DNA of 64,000 nucleotides from an uncultured bacterium (GCA_903884945.1 CAISGR010000277.1:1-64000); one strand, 5' to 3'; shown: positions 42,996 to 51,686, numbered from the stretch's first letter. Numbers and translations: made by a program. The notes: a model not told the origin generated them from the letters alone.

Positions 42996-45900
42996 ATGCG
43001 GACAGGGAGGGACTTCGCAAGGCGATCCATAATCGCACTGTACTGCTCGCTCTGGTCGGTCGCTCCGGCCGGTGCGCAGCAGGCGGGGCCGACCGAGATC
43101 CGCATTCGCGCCGGCCCGCTTTCGACGGCGCTGTCCGAGCTTGCGCAGTCCCAGCGCCTCGACCTCATCTTCGACGAACGCCTCCTGGCGAACCGTACGA
43201 CCGTCGCAATTCGCGGCCGCATGACGATCGACGAAGCACTGCGGCGTCTGCTCGCCGGAACGGGGCTCGGTTATCGGCGCAGCTCGGACAACGTCATCCT
43301 GCTTTTTGCCCAGTCAGCCGCCACGAAGGCGCCCGAAGATGAAGCCGTTGCCGACATACTCGTGGTCGGCCGACTGACCCAGAACACCGACATCCGCCGC
43401 ACGGAAAATGACATCCAGCCCTATCGGGTCGTGAGCCAGCGTGACGCTGAAGAGACTCACCGCGACGGTATCGACGATGTTCTTCGCGCCCGTGAGACCC
43501 AGAACGATCAGATCCTTTCGGCCAGCCAGGATCCCTTCACGCGCACCGGCTCGAACCAATCCGAGATCGACCTCAGGGGGTTAGGCTCCCAGCAAACCCT
43601 GGTCTTGATCGACGGGCATCGAATGCCATCGATACCGAACGCATTCCAGGGCCTGCAACAGCCCGACCTCAACGCCATTCCCATCGGGATGATCGAACGC
43701 ATCGAGACGCTGCCGTCGACAGCTGGCGGCATCTACGGACCAGGCGCGACCGGCGGCGTCATCAACGTTGTGCTCCGTCGCGCCTACCGGGGTGCCGAGG
43801 TCAATCTTGTCGGAGGGATCACCGAACGCGGCGACGCGAAGCGTTCGCGTGCCGAGGTGCGCATCGGCTTCACGCCGGACGGCGGGCGCACCGACATCAT
43901 GTTGTTCGCAAGTCGCACGCAGTCGGGGCCGATTCACATCGGCGACCGCGACTTCGCTGAACGATCGGAGCTGCGGGCGCTCGCAAATTCACCGGTTGCC
44001 TATCTCGGACGCTTTCCGGCCGGGGATGGTCTGAATGTGTTCAGCCAAGCGGGAAACCTTGCACTCGATCCGGCACTGGGCGGCGCCTTGCTGGGCTCTC
44101 CCGTCACTTCGGCGCCTGCAGGATCTCTAGGATCGGCAACAGATCGTCTCGCACCCTTTGTCAGCCGTGCGGGTCAGGTCGTCACGGCACTGCCGGCGAA
44201 CGCAAGCGGTGCCGAGGGTGATCTGCTCACGCGACCGAAGCTCACGTCGGGCTTCCTGAATGTCAGGCATCAGTTTGGCGGAGGGATCGAGGCTTATATT
44301 GACGGGCTGTATCTGCGAAACGCCAGTGCAGTGACCGGCCGCACGATAGCCAGTCCTGCGCCGCTTGACGCCGACGCCCCGGGCAATCCGTTCGCTCAGC
44401 CGATTATCCTGACCTTCCCCATTCCAGCGATTGGCCCAGCGTCGCACACCAACATCACCGAATTTCGACTGACGACCGGGCTGATCATCCCGCTGCACGA
44501 CCATTGGCGCGCGAATCTCGACTATAGCTATGCCGAAACGAAGCTCGATTTCCGGTCCAGCTTCACCGGCGTCAGCGGCGATTTCTCCAGCGTTGTCGGT
44601 ACCGGAAATCCGGGCCCGAACGGCCAGCCGCCGCTCGATCCAATCGGAGATTGGAACGGCTTCATCCGGGCTTTGCCACAATATCTGGAGAACACCGAGT
44701 TGATCATCCGCCGCGCTGACCGGAGGTCCGAGGGATCGCTGCGCGTCTCGGGGCCGCTCCTGTCGCTCCCCGGCGGAACGCTGACCCTTACCGGGTTGGT
44801 CGGCGCGTGGCGAGAACAGGTCCCTGGATCCGACTATCAGTTCCAGTCTGGCTCAATTTCGATATCGAACCCGGCGCCGAGATTCACCCAAGTCGATCGC
44901 TACGCCTATGCGGAGCTGCGAGCGCCGGTCGTGCCTTTGGACTCTGGACCATTGCCGCTCCGGGGGCTCGAACTGCAGCTCGCCGGAAGGTTCGACGCAC
45001 AAGCAACGCGGGTGCCCCTTGGCGGCTCCGGATCTGACCTCACCAGCGATAGCGCCTTTACGTTTCGCCAGAACGCCACTGTTTTCACCGCAGGCCTGCG
45101 CGCCTTCCCGCAGCCATGGTTGATGGTGCGCGGGAGCGTCGCGACGGGCCAGCTGCCGCCCACCGTCGATCAAGTCGGTTTCGCGCAATTTCAGGCGAGT
45201 TTCGCTATCGGTTTGAGCGATTCCAGGCGCGGTGGCCGGCAGATCGGCGAGGAAGGCCCGGTCATCCTACTTTCGGGCGGTTCGCCGACGCTTCGTCCCG
45301 AACGGGCCCGCAGCATTTCGCTGGGTTTCGTGATCAACCCGAGCGGAAGCGGGCCGCGCTTTTCCCTCGATCTGACACGGATCGATAAGCGCGGGGAGAT
45401 TTCGGCCGTTTATTCCGGCAATCTGAGCTACTTTCTGGCGAACGAGGCCAAATACCCAGATCGTGTTCTGAGAGCGCCGTTAACGCCGGAGGACGCCTCG
45501 CTCGGTTTCACGGCGGGCCCCATCACCGAGATCGATACCCGCTCGTTCAATAGCGGACGCACGGTCGTCGAAGCCATCGACGCACAATGGGACTGGCAAG
45601 TGCCTGTTGGCGCCACGAGCAGCGTAGGATCGCATGCGAAGCTGACCTGGGAACCGAAATTGTGGCGACGAAAGGCTCCCGATCTGCCCGGCGTCAATCT
45701 GGTCGGGTTCATGGATGGCCCTCTCGAATGGCGGGGCACTATAGGCCTCGACTGGCAACGAGGTCCCATTTCGGTCGGGCTCAATGGCCAGTATTTCAGC
45801 AGTTACGGCGTCGCGAATTCCGGGTACAATGCCACCGCCGCCAATCCGCAGGTCGTCGCCTATCAGGGCGCCTCGAAGATTCCGGCGCAGTTCTATCTCG

Positions 45901-46094
45901 ATCTTGATGTGCGATGGCGCTTTTCCTTGGCCGGCGGATCGAGGTCACGGAGGTCCGGGGAGATCGCATTGGGCGTTGTAAATCTCGCCGATCACCGGCC
46001 ACCGATCGTCGCTAATCCAGACGGCGTCGGATACAGCACCTATGGCGATCCGAGGGGCCGGCGGTTCGAACTCTCGGTCTCGGTCCGATATTGA
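42996..46094 (+). CDS. TonB-dependent outer-membrane receptor with STN signalling domain, 1032 aa
   Basis: Signal peptide (residues 1-27, ending APAGAQ), then a secretin/TonB N-terminal domain (IRIRAGPLSTALSELAQSQRLDLIFDERLL), a plug domain (SEIDLRGLGSQQTLVLIDGHRMP, IERIETLPSTAGGIYGPGATGGVINVVLRRA) and a beta-barrel ending in Tyr (ELSVSVRY), as outer-membrane proteins do. The STN domain and upstream FecI/FecR genes show it both imports and senses a ligand. The ligand is unknown; siderophores or complex carbohydrates are common for this class in sphingomonads. Confidence 0.93.
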   Translation: MRTGRDFARRSIIALYCSLWSVAPAGAQQAGPTEIRIRAGPLSTALSELAQSQRLDLIFDERLLANRTTVAIRGRMTIDEALRRLLAGTGLGYRRSSDNVILLFAQSAATKAPEDEAVADILVVGRLTQNTDIRRTENDIQPYRVVSQRDAEETHRDGIDDVLRARETQNDQILSASQDPFTRTGSNQSEIDLRGLGSQQTLVLIDGHRMPSIPNAFQGLQQPDLNAIPIGMIERIETLPSTAGGIYGPGATGGVINVVLRRAYRGAEVNLVGGITERGDAKRSRAEVRIGFTPDGGRTDIMLFASRTQSGPIHIGDRDFAERSELRALANSPVAYLGRFPAGDGLNVFSQAGNLALDPALGGALLGSPVTSAPAGSLGSATDRLAPFVSRAGQVVTALPANASGAEGDLLTRPKLTSGFLNVRHQFGGGIEAYIDGLYLRNASAVTGRTIASPAPLDADAPGNPFAQPIILTFPIPAIGPASHTNITEFRLTTGLIIPLHDHWRANLDYSYAETKLDFRSSFTGVSGDFSSVVGTGNPGPNGQPPLDPIGDWNGFIRALPQYLENTELIIRRADRRSEGSLRVSGPLLSLPGGTLTLTGLVGAWREQVPGSDYQFQSGSISISNPAPRFTQVDRYAYAELRAPVVPLDSGPLPLRGLELQLAGRFDAQATRVPLGGSGSDLTSDSAFTFRQNATVFTAGLRAFPQPWLMVRGSVATGQLPPTVDQVGFAQFQASFAIGLSDSRRGGRQIGEEGPVILLSGGSPTLRPERARSISLGFVINPSGSGPRFSLDLTRIDKRGEISAVYSGNLSYFLANEAKYPDRVLRAPLTPEDASLGFTAGPITEIDTRSFNSGRTVVEAIDAQWDWQVPVGATSSVGSHAKLTWEPKLWRRKAPDLPGVNLVGFMDGPLEWRGTIGLDWQRGPISVGLNGQYFSSYGVANSGYNATAANPQVVAYQGASKIPAQFYLDLDVRWRFSLAGGSRSRRSGEIALGVVNLADHRPPIVANPDGVGYSTYGDPRGRRFELSVSVRY

Positions 46095-46211
46095 GCGGGT
46101 CCGGGTTAGTCGCATCCTGTTAGGAGGTGAATGGCCGCTTCTCTAAACCGATCCTTGAATCCGACAGCCGCCTACCGGCCGCCTTCTGACGCACGACATT
46201 ATCGATCTCGT

Positions 46212-46838
46212 TTACGGGCGCCCCAATATATCGCGCAGAAAGTCATGCATCCATGCCGGGAGCGTGTGCATGCCGCGGTGCAGATCCTCGACCACGGCGG
46301 GATGGCCGAAGACGATGCGCAACTGTGCGCGGATTCGTTCGCTATCTTGCGGCAGGACGTCCCGCAGCCAGTGTAGCGCTTGCACCACGCGCATTGCCGG
46401 TCGTCCAACCCAGTAAAGCTTGCTCGGGGCAGTTTTCCTGAACACGATGACGAGATTGCCCAGTTTCAAAGATTTGAGACGCGCGTCGGTATGAATGACG
46501 ATTTTCGCTGGCACCGCGTTCGTAAGGCCGAGGTCATTGGCTGCGGTGATGCCGTCGATGAGCATGCGGGTTTGATCGCGTCGCGACAAAGCGTCGATGA
46601 CGGCGCGAGAATCGGGATTTGTGAGCTTGCCGGTTAGGCTGTTGGTTTTGGGCTTGTCGTAGAGGCCGCGCGCGAAGCGACGGATCTGTTTTTCCCGCGT
46701 CAGTCGATGGAGTGCCTGATCGACGGCATCACGTGTCCCGAGATCGAGAAAATCGACCGGCGTCCACGCGCCGAACGGCGCGGCTTGTTCCATCCGATCA
46801 AGTATTTGCCCTTTCAGATTCAGACCGGTCCCACGCAT
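46212..46838 (-). CDS. AbiEi-like (DUF6088) transcriptional regulator, orphan, 208 aa
   Basis: The sequence QILDRMEQAAPFGAWTPVDFLDLGTRDAVDQALHRLTREKQIRRFARGLYDKP is the DUF6088/AbiEi winged helix. A central part (SRAVIDALSRR, GITAANDLGLTNAVPAKIVIHTD) and a C-terminal helical part follow. The ATG at 46838 has GGAG directly after a 34-bp palindrome. No intact AbiEii toxin is adjacent; a broken one lies at 51687-52225. It may be a solitary regulator or a leftover antitoxin. Confidence 0.85.
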   Translation of the reverse strand: MRGTGLNLKGQILDRMEQAAPFGAWTPVDFLDLGTRDAVDQALHRLTREKQIRRFARGLYDKPKTNSLTGKLTNPDSRAVIDALSRRDQTRMLIDGITAANDLGLTNAVPAKIVIHTDARLKSLKLGNLVIVFRKTAPSKLYWVGRPAMRVVQALHWLRDVLPQDSERIRAQLRIVFGHPAVVEDLHRGMHTLPAWMHDFLRDILGRP

Positions 46839-46848
46839 CAGCGTCTCC

Positions 46849-46882
46849 TTTGTCAGAAATATGTATACATATTTCTGACAAA
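46849..46882. promoter_or_regulatory. perfect 34-bp palindrome, operator of the orphan AbiEi gene
   Basis: TTTGTCAGAAATATGTA and its reverse complement TACATATTTCTGACAAA meet with no spacer. The palindrome ends at the Shine-Dalgarno of the leftward AbiEi-like gene, so a bound protein would block transcription and an RNA hairpin could hinder ribosomes. A promoter -10-like TATACAT lies at its centre. Confidence 0.75.
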
Positions 46883-46934
46883 AATAGGAGCGGCTCGGCG
46901 GAGGGCGCAGTCTTTCGTGCAGAGGGGCTTTGAG

Positions 46935-46963
46935 ATTTTCGCGCATCTGAGATGCGAGAAAAT
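46935..46963. repeat. 13-bp inverted repeat with one mismatch
   Basis: ATTTTCGCGCATC (46935-46947) and GATGCGAGAAAAT (46951-46963) with a 3-base loop. The 340-base gene-free region 46839-47178 also holds TATACC-GGC-GGTATA near 47119-47133. These may be operators or a terminator for the Fic gene ending at 47179. Confidence 0.45.
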
Positions 46964-47178
46964 TTGCCGCGACGACACGAAAATTGACGGGGGCCAGTGA
47001 GCCCAGGCCGGCGTCTGATGAGATCGATAATTCCCCATCACGCCTGATCTACACCAATGCGAGAACGGGGTCGGCTCGGTGCGGACCGTCTGCCTCGAAG
47101 CATTGAAATTCATGCTCGGAATATACCGGCGGTATAATGCGAGCGCATATTTCGAAGCGCTATGACCGGCCTTGCTAA

Positions 47179-48750
47179 TCACGCTTTCGGAAGCCGGGCG
47201 ACAGTTTCCCCCCTCAGTTCCCGGTCCAGCAGTTGCGCCAGGAACTCCGTGAAGGGGCGAATGTCCTGCCGGCCGCTGGCCTGATCAAGCGCAGCCATAT
47301 AATCGGCGCGCTGCTCGACGGGCACGACCGTCCACGGGTAGCCGCCGGCCGCCAGCATGACGTTCATCAGGAAGCGGCCGGTTCTTCCATTCCCGTCCAT
47401 ATAGGGATGGATGTAGACGAAGATGAAGTGGCCGAGGACGACGCGAACCGCAGGCTCGGTTTCCTCGCTCAGCAATTCGAAGAACACCGGCATCGCGTCG
47501 CGGACAGCGTCGCAGTTGAGCGGTACATGCATCGAGCCGCGCAGATAGACCTGACCGTTGCGGTATCCGGCGAGATCGCTCGCGCTGATCAATCCGGCGG
47601 TAACACTCGGCGTGAACATCTCGCGATACCAGTCGCCGTGCTCCTCGTCGGCGACGAGGCCGGGGTTCTCGCCGGCCAGGACGCGATTCAGGCTTTTGAG
47701 AACAGCTTGATAGGCGAGCCAGTAGCCGCGTGCGGCTAGTCCATCCTTATATTCGCGATCCTGCTCGTCGGCTTCCGGATTCCACGTGCCGCTGCGGACG
47801 CGCTCGATCAGTTCCGGGCTGACGCGATAGCCCTCGATCGATAGCGAATGATAGGCGTCGGTGACGTAGCTGTCCTGCACGCGCTTGAGATAGGCGCCGA
47901 TATCGGCGGGGCGGCCCGGCGGCGGTGGGAATCGCTCAAGGACTGCTCCGCGCATCTCCTGCCACATCAGGCGGATCCGGCCCGCATAGGGAGAGCGCTC
48001 ACGCGCCGGGAGGAGAGTCTCTAGCTTTGTCGCGAACGGATCCTGCTCGCGCACGATATAGCCCGCCGACCGCATCGCCTTCAAAATATCGTCGGCAATG
48101 CGTTCGCGCCCGATGTTGCGGAAGGCGCCGGCCAGACGGCCGGCGATCGCGCTGTGGCCTCCTTGGAGCAATCGTCCCAGCAATTCGGACGCGTCCCGCA
48201 CGGTCGCCAAGGCTGCTCGAACGTCGATCGCATTGTTTTCATAGAGGCCGGGGGCACTCGCGATGAGGGCAGCGGGGATCGAGAAGAGGCGCAATCCGTC
48301 CTGCACCGCGACATCCTCCGGCGCCGGAATTGCCGCGCGAACGTCAAACAAAGAAGTGCCTAATGGCAGTGCCGTCGGCTTGTTGCCGCCTTTCGGAGTG
48401 CGCACGAGGAGCTGCTTTGGAACCGTGCGATTTCCCGTTTGCAAGGCGATCGAAAGTTCGGGAGAGAGGGACCAGTCTTCACCGAAGCGCTCGTTCAGAT
48501 AGGCGCTGCAGAAGCCCCAATAGGAAGTATACCAGGCCGTGCTTTCGCCAGCAGCCGCATCGGGCCGTGCGGGGATATACCAGCCCTTCATGACTTCCTG
48601 CAGGAAGCCCTGCTTCATGAGCAGCTCGCGCTGGGGCCGACTGAGATCGTCGCTTCGGATGGCGACGAGGTTGCGGTCCTGAAGCGTGCGGAGCGCATCG
48701 AGCGCGTCCGCGAGCTTTTGCTGGGGAGTGGCCACCGCATTCACCCTCAT
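47179..48750 (-). CDS. AbiEi-like winged-helix domain fused to Fic domain, 523 aa
   Basis: Residues 1-230 resemble an AbiEi/DUF6088-type regulator: RPQRELLMKQGFLQEVMKGWYIPARP is the winged-helix wing, and FSIPAALIASAPGLYENNAIDVRAAL lies further on. Residues 255-510 are a Fic domain with the complete motif HPYMDGNGRTGR (448-459). SLSIEG (302-307) is the inhibitory (S/T)xxxE(G/N) motif, so the enzyme is probably self-restrained. The ATG at 48750 is preferred to an upstream TTG. Four 14-bp repeats at a 24-bp period lie just upstream, probably its own binding sites. The target of nucleotidylation is unknown. Confidence 0.87.
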   Translation of the reverse strand: MRVNAVATPQQKLADALDALRTLQDRNLVAIRSDDLSRPQRELLMKQGFLQEVMKGWYIPARPDAAAGESTAWYTSYWGFCSAYLNERFGEDWSLSPELSIALQTGNRTVPKQLLVRTPKGGNKPTALPLGTSLFDVRAAIPAPEDVAVQDGLRLFSIPAALIASAPGLYENNAIDVRAALATVRDASELLGRLLQGGHSAIAGRLAGAFRNIGRERIADDILKAMRSAGYIVREQDPFATKLETLLPARERSPYAGRIRLMWQEMRGAVLERFPPPPGRPADIGAYLKRVQDSYVTDAYHSLSIEGYRVSPELIERVRSGTWNPEADEQDREYKDGLAARGYWLAYQAVLKSLNRVLAGENPGLVADEEHGDWYREMFTPSVTAGLISASDLAGYRNGQVYLRGSMHVPLNCDAVRDAMPVFFELLSEETEPAVRVVLGHFIFVYIHPYMDGNGRTGRFLMNVMLAAGGYPWTVVPVEQRADYMAALDQASGRQDIRPFTEFLAQLLDRELRGETVARLPKA

Positions 48751-48761
48751 GATGCGCAACC

Positions 48762-48847
48762 ATTAGGTTTTCGTGCCGCGCGGTTATTAGGTTTTTGTGC
48801 TGTGCCATTTTTAGGTTATTGTGTCGAGCGAAAATTAGGTTTTTGTG
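48762..48847 (-). repeat. four 14-bp direct repeats, exact 24-bp period, upstream of the AbiEi-Fic gene
   Basis: ATTAGGTTTTTGTG or close variants start at 48762, 48786, 48810 and 48834, so each is separated by exactly 10 bases. Differences are single: C for T in the first, T for A and A for T in the third. The first lies 11 bases upstream of the ATG, where a bound protein would cover the promoter and ribosome site. They resemble iterons; the fused winged helix is the natural binding candidate. Confidence 0.8.
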
Positions 48848-48908
48848 TTGGACGGTCGGAATCCCGCTATCCGAGACATCTGTCGAAGCGACCAGGTACG
48901 CGCTCAAC

Positions 48909-49143
48909 CGTCCGAAATTCGTAGACGTATTTCGGACAAAGCTCCAACCAGCCCAATGCCCCAGCGGACTCGAACCGCCCCATCCATTCACGTCCAGCCT
49001 TTTCCACGAATTCAGATCGTGCTAATGCTGCCTATGGCGACTTCGTAAGTCTATGATTTGACTGCGAAATCAATCGCTTAGGTCGCCCGGCCGAAAGCTC
49101 TTCTGGCACCAGTTTTTGCCTCTGGATTCGTCCAGAGGCGTCC
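48909..49143 (+). repeat. long imperfect direct repeat, copy B, next to the integrase
   Basis: Matches copy A at 33398-33612, with one extra insertion of about 20 bases near its end. It includes the hairpin GTCCGAAAT/ATTTCGGAC (48910-48918, 48929-48937). On the - strand, 48963-48979 has the geometry of a tRNA T-arm: five paired bases, the loop TTCGAGT and five paired bases. The integrase pseudogene starts 150 bases to the right, so this may be an old attachment site. The region 48850-49290 holds no gene. Confidence 0.7.
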
Positions 49144-49290
49144 AGCAAGCGGCTGGTTTCACAGCACAATTTCATCGACGATCGCTGGCAACCGTCCGGG
49201 TTGATCCACCTGATTCCAGCAAAAGAGACACAAAAAAAGGTCTCATTTTGTGTCTGCTAGGTGAACCCGGAGAAACCCGGGATCACGACG

Positions 49291-50566
49291 ATGCTGACAC
49301 AACTCCAGATCACCTCCGCCAAGTCGAAGGCCAAACCGTACAATCTCTCCGACGGACAAGGGCTGGTCCTTGCCGTCCAGACTAGCGGCTCGAAGCTCTG
49401 GCGCTTCCGCTATCGATATGGGGGCAGGCAGAAGACGCTCCATATCGGGCCATGGCCTGCCACCTCGCTTGCCGACGCCCGCGAGAAATGCCGCGAGGCA
49501 AGGAAGACAATCGCCGCCGGGCTCGACCCGGCGCTCGAGAAGAAGCGCGCGAAGGTCACCGCGCGGTTCGCCGTCGCCACCACCTTCAAGGATGTTGCGC
49601 TCGAATGGATCGCCAAGTGCGAACGGGAAGGTCGCGCCGAGATCACATTGGACAAGATCCATTGGCTGCTCGGCATGGCCTATCCGTTGATCGGCTCTCA
49701 TCCGATCAACACGATCACCCCCACCGAGGCGCTATCCGTCCTGCGCAAGGTGGAGGCGAAGAGTCGATACGAGAGCGCCCGCCGGATGCGGAGTATCTTA
49801 AGTCGCGTGTTCCGCTACGGCATCGCAACCGCGCGCTGCGACCGCGATGTTGCTGCCGATCTGCGCGGCGCGCTGACGACCCCCAGGACCGTGCATCACG
49901 CGGCGATCATCGATCCCAGGGACGTCGGCGTCCTGTTGAAGACGATGGACGGCTATACCGGCCAGGAGGTGACGCGGATGGCGCTCCGGCTGTCCCCGCA
50001 CCTGGTTCGTCCGACCCGGCGAACTGCGCTAGGCCGAATGGACCGAGCTCGATTTCGACAAGGCGGTCTGGTCGATCCCCATCGAGAAGATGAAGATGCG
50101 GCGTCCACACCGGGTGCCCCTCTCGCGGCAAGTACTCGAGATGATCGAGGAGCTGCGCGAGATCACCGGTCATCGCCAGTACCTCTTCCCGTGCATGGGC
50201 AGCCCGAGGCGGCCGATGTCTGAGAATGGGGTCAACCAGGCTTTGCGGAGGCTGGGCTACGAGAACGGCGAGATGACAGCCCATGGTTTTCGGGCGATGG
50301 CGGCGACGCTGCTCAACGAGATGGGCCGGTGGAACCCGGACGCGATCGAACATCAGCTTGCCCATCAGGAGGCCTCGTCCGTCCGTCGCGCATATGCGCG
50401 GGGTGAATATTGGGACGAGCGCGTCGCCATGATGCAGCACTGGTCGGACTATCTGGACGGCCTGCGTGATGCGGCGGAAGCGCCCAGGCCTGCCAAGGCA
50501 GCTTACCGCAACTCCAAAGCTGGCAAATCAAGGGCAGGGCGCCCGCGCGGTCGGCCGAGGCGGTAA
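49291..50566 (+). pseudogene. tyrosine integrase (DUF4102 arm domain), frameshifted
   Basis: The first 240 residues are a normal P4-type integrase: arm domain (YNLSDGQGLVLAVQTSGSKLWRFRYR, IGPWPATSLADARE), core-binding domain and the start of the catalytic domain. At about 50015 four extra bases shift the frame, and the restored frame has TAG at 50030-50032 where a Tyr codon is expected (ELR-stop-AEWTELDFD). The rest (50090-50566) keeps AHGFRAMAATLLNEMG (HxxR box) and the final RRAYARGEYW with the Tyr. Two lesions make it inactive. It marks a former integrative element. Confidence 0.88.
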
Positions 50567-50633
50567 GTCCGTCATGCCCTGCGGACATCAAACGGATGAT
50601 GCTCGCAGGGCGTGTGACGTCTCATCCGACGAG

Positions 50634-50838
50634 TCAGCCTCGCGCAGTCCCGGAAGCCGCAGTGAGTGCCTTCAGGCTTCCATATTGAATGAGCGTGGCG
50701 CGCCCGACCTCACGGCCTCGATATCGCCGACTGGATCAGCTCGTAGATGCGGGATCGGCTAAGGCTGGTGATCCGCACAGCGGTCGAGATTCGGACCGTC
50801 AGTGGTTCGATCTTCTGCTCCCATGCCCGCTCGATCAT
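50634..50838 (-). pseudogene. AlpA/excisionase-like helix-turn-helix protein, frameshifted
   Basis: The frame starting at 50838 (its ATG overlaps the DUF2274 stop, ATGA) reads LTVRISTAVRITSLSRSRIYELIQS, a typical HTH_17 excisionase start. One missing base at the following Gly codon and another a few codons later shift the frame; allowing for both gives VGRATLIQYGSLKAL and a stop at 50634. Such genes follow DUF2274 at the end of Trb-type conjugation operons. Confidence 0.65.
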
Positions 50839-51065
50839 TTCTGCCCCCGCTGCCGTGCGTCGCGCGCGCGCACGAAGCTCCGGTCGCTCTCGAGAAATGA
50901 CGCGAGCATCGCGGGAACCAGTTCGGCAATCGGCTCCTCAACCCCGTACGTCTCGGCGTAGATCGCGGCGTATGTTTGCAGGGCGGTCTGCAGATCCGGC
51001 GTTATCGTAATCGAGAGCTTGACCGGCGTTCGTTCCGGAAGCTTGCCGAGCTTCAGTTCTGCCAT
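50835..51065 (-). CDS. DUF2274 family protein, 76 aa
   Basis: MAELKLGKLPERTPVKLSI and the helical remainder match DUF2274, a small ribbon-helix-helix-like protein encoded after trbI in alphaproteobacterial conjugation operons. GGAGGTTGAT precedes the ATG. The gene is intact although its neighbours on both sides are broken. It may regulate transfer genes; function is not established. Confidence 0.85.
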   Translation of the reverse strand: MAELKLGKLPERTPVKLSITITPDLQTALQTYAAIYAETYGVEEPIAELVPAMLASFLESDRSFVRARDARQRGQK

Positions 51066-51066
51066 A

Positions 51067-51256
51067 TCAACCTCCCACTCCGCGCCAAGGCGCAAGAATG
51101 AGATCGCGGTGGACCACCAGCCGGACGGGCGCGCCGGGCCGGATCGTGATCGTCGGCTGGATCTGCAGATTGCGAGATGTGATCTGGTCGCCGGCGCGGG
51201 ACACATTCTGCTGCGTCGATTCGCGAATCGCCTGGACGAGATCGCGACGCCCTTGA
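51067..51256 (-). pseudogene. trbI: trbI C-terminal remnant
   Basis: The last 60 or so codons of TrbI are clear: RDLVQAIRESTQQNVSRAG, then TSRNLQIQPTITIRPGAPVRL and RDLILAPWRG before the stop at 51067. TrbI (VirB10-like) spans the envelope in conjugative secretion systems. Everything upstream of about 51256 is replaced by unrelated sequence, so this is a fragment left by deletion. Confidence 0.75.
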
Positions 51257-51686
51257 GCAACGTCCAGGTGTGAAAATCGACTTGAACGGCCCGCGCCGGA
51301 TCATCACGATCGGCGCGATCGCCCCCTCGCCGAGATATTCGCCGAGCACTAGGTCGGGGCCCTGCGCCCCGGCCAGGTGCGGTCCGATCGCGAGCGCCCC
51401 CATGAAAACCACCGGTAGGGGCAGGAGGCGAAGGGCGGTGTCACAGGCTCCTGGGTTGCCTTCCCATTCGCCGTGCGAATCCGAAGCTCCGCGCGGGCCG
51501 ACCGGCGGCGATGGCGTATCACGGGTGGCGCAACTGACAAGAGGGAAGCGACGGGCTTCGCGACAAGGGACGCCGCACTCGGGCTCGCCACGGTCGGCTG
51601 AGGCGGTGGCGGCGGCGAGGTCTGCGCATAAGCGGGTATGGCGACGAGTGCGCTCGCCGCAGGCCGACTCCTATCCCCAAGGCCGT
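51257..51686. other. no intact gene; junction sequence
   Basis: A leftward open frame between 51412 and about 51270 reads coherently (FMGALAIGPHLAGAQGPDLV) and may be a scrap of another protein, but I could not assign it. Nothing else is supported in this stretch. Confidence 0.3.

Noticed and set aside
48479..48991. A repeated peptide pattern (HKNL and similar every eight residues)
   Set aside because: It is the translation of the 24-bp DNA repeats upstream of the Fic gene; the frame has no start context and overlaps the real gene.
48905..49145. A complete tRNA or tmRNA gene at repeat copy B
   Set aside because: Only a T-arm-like element is visible; no acceptor stem, anticodon arm or tag-coding region could be paired.
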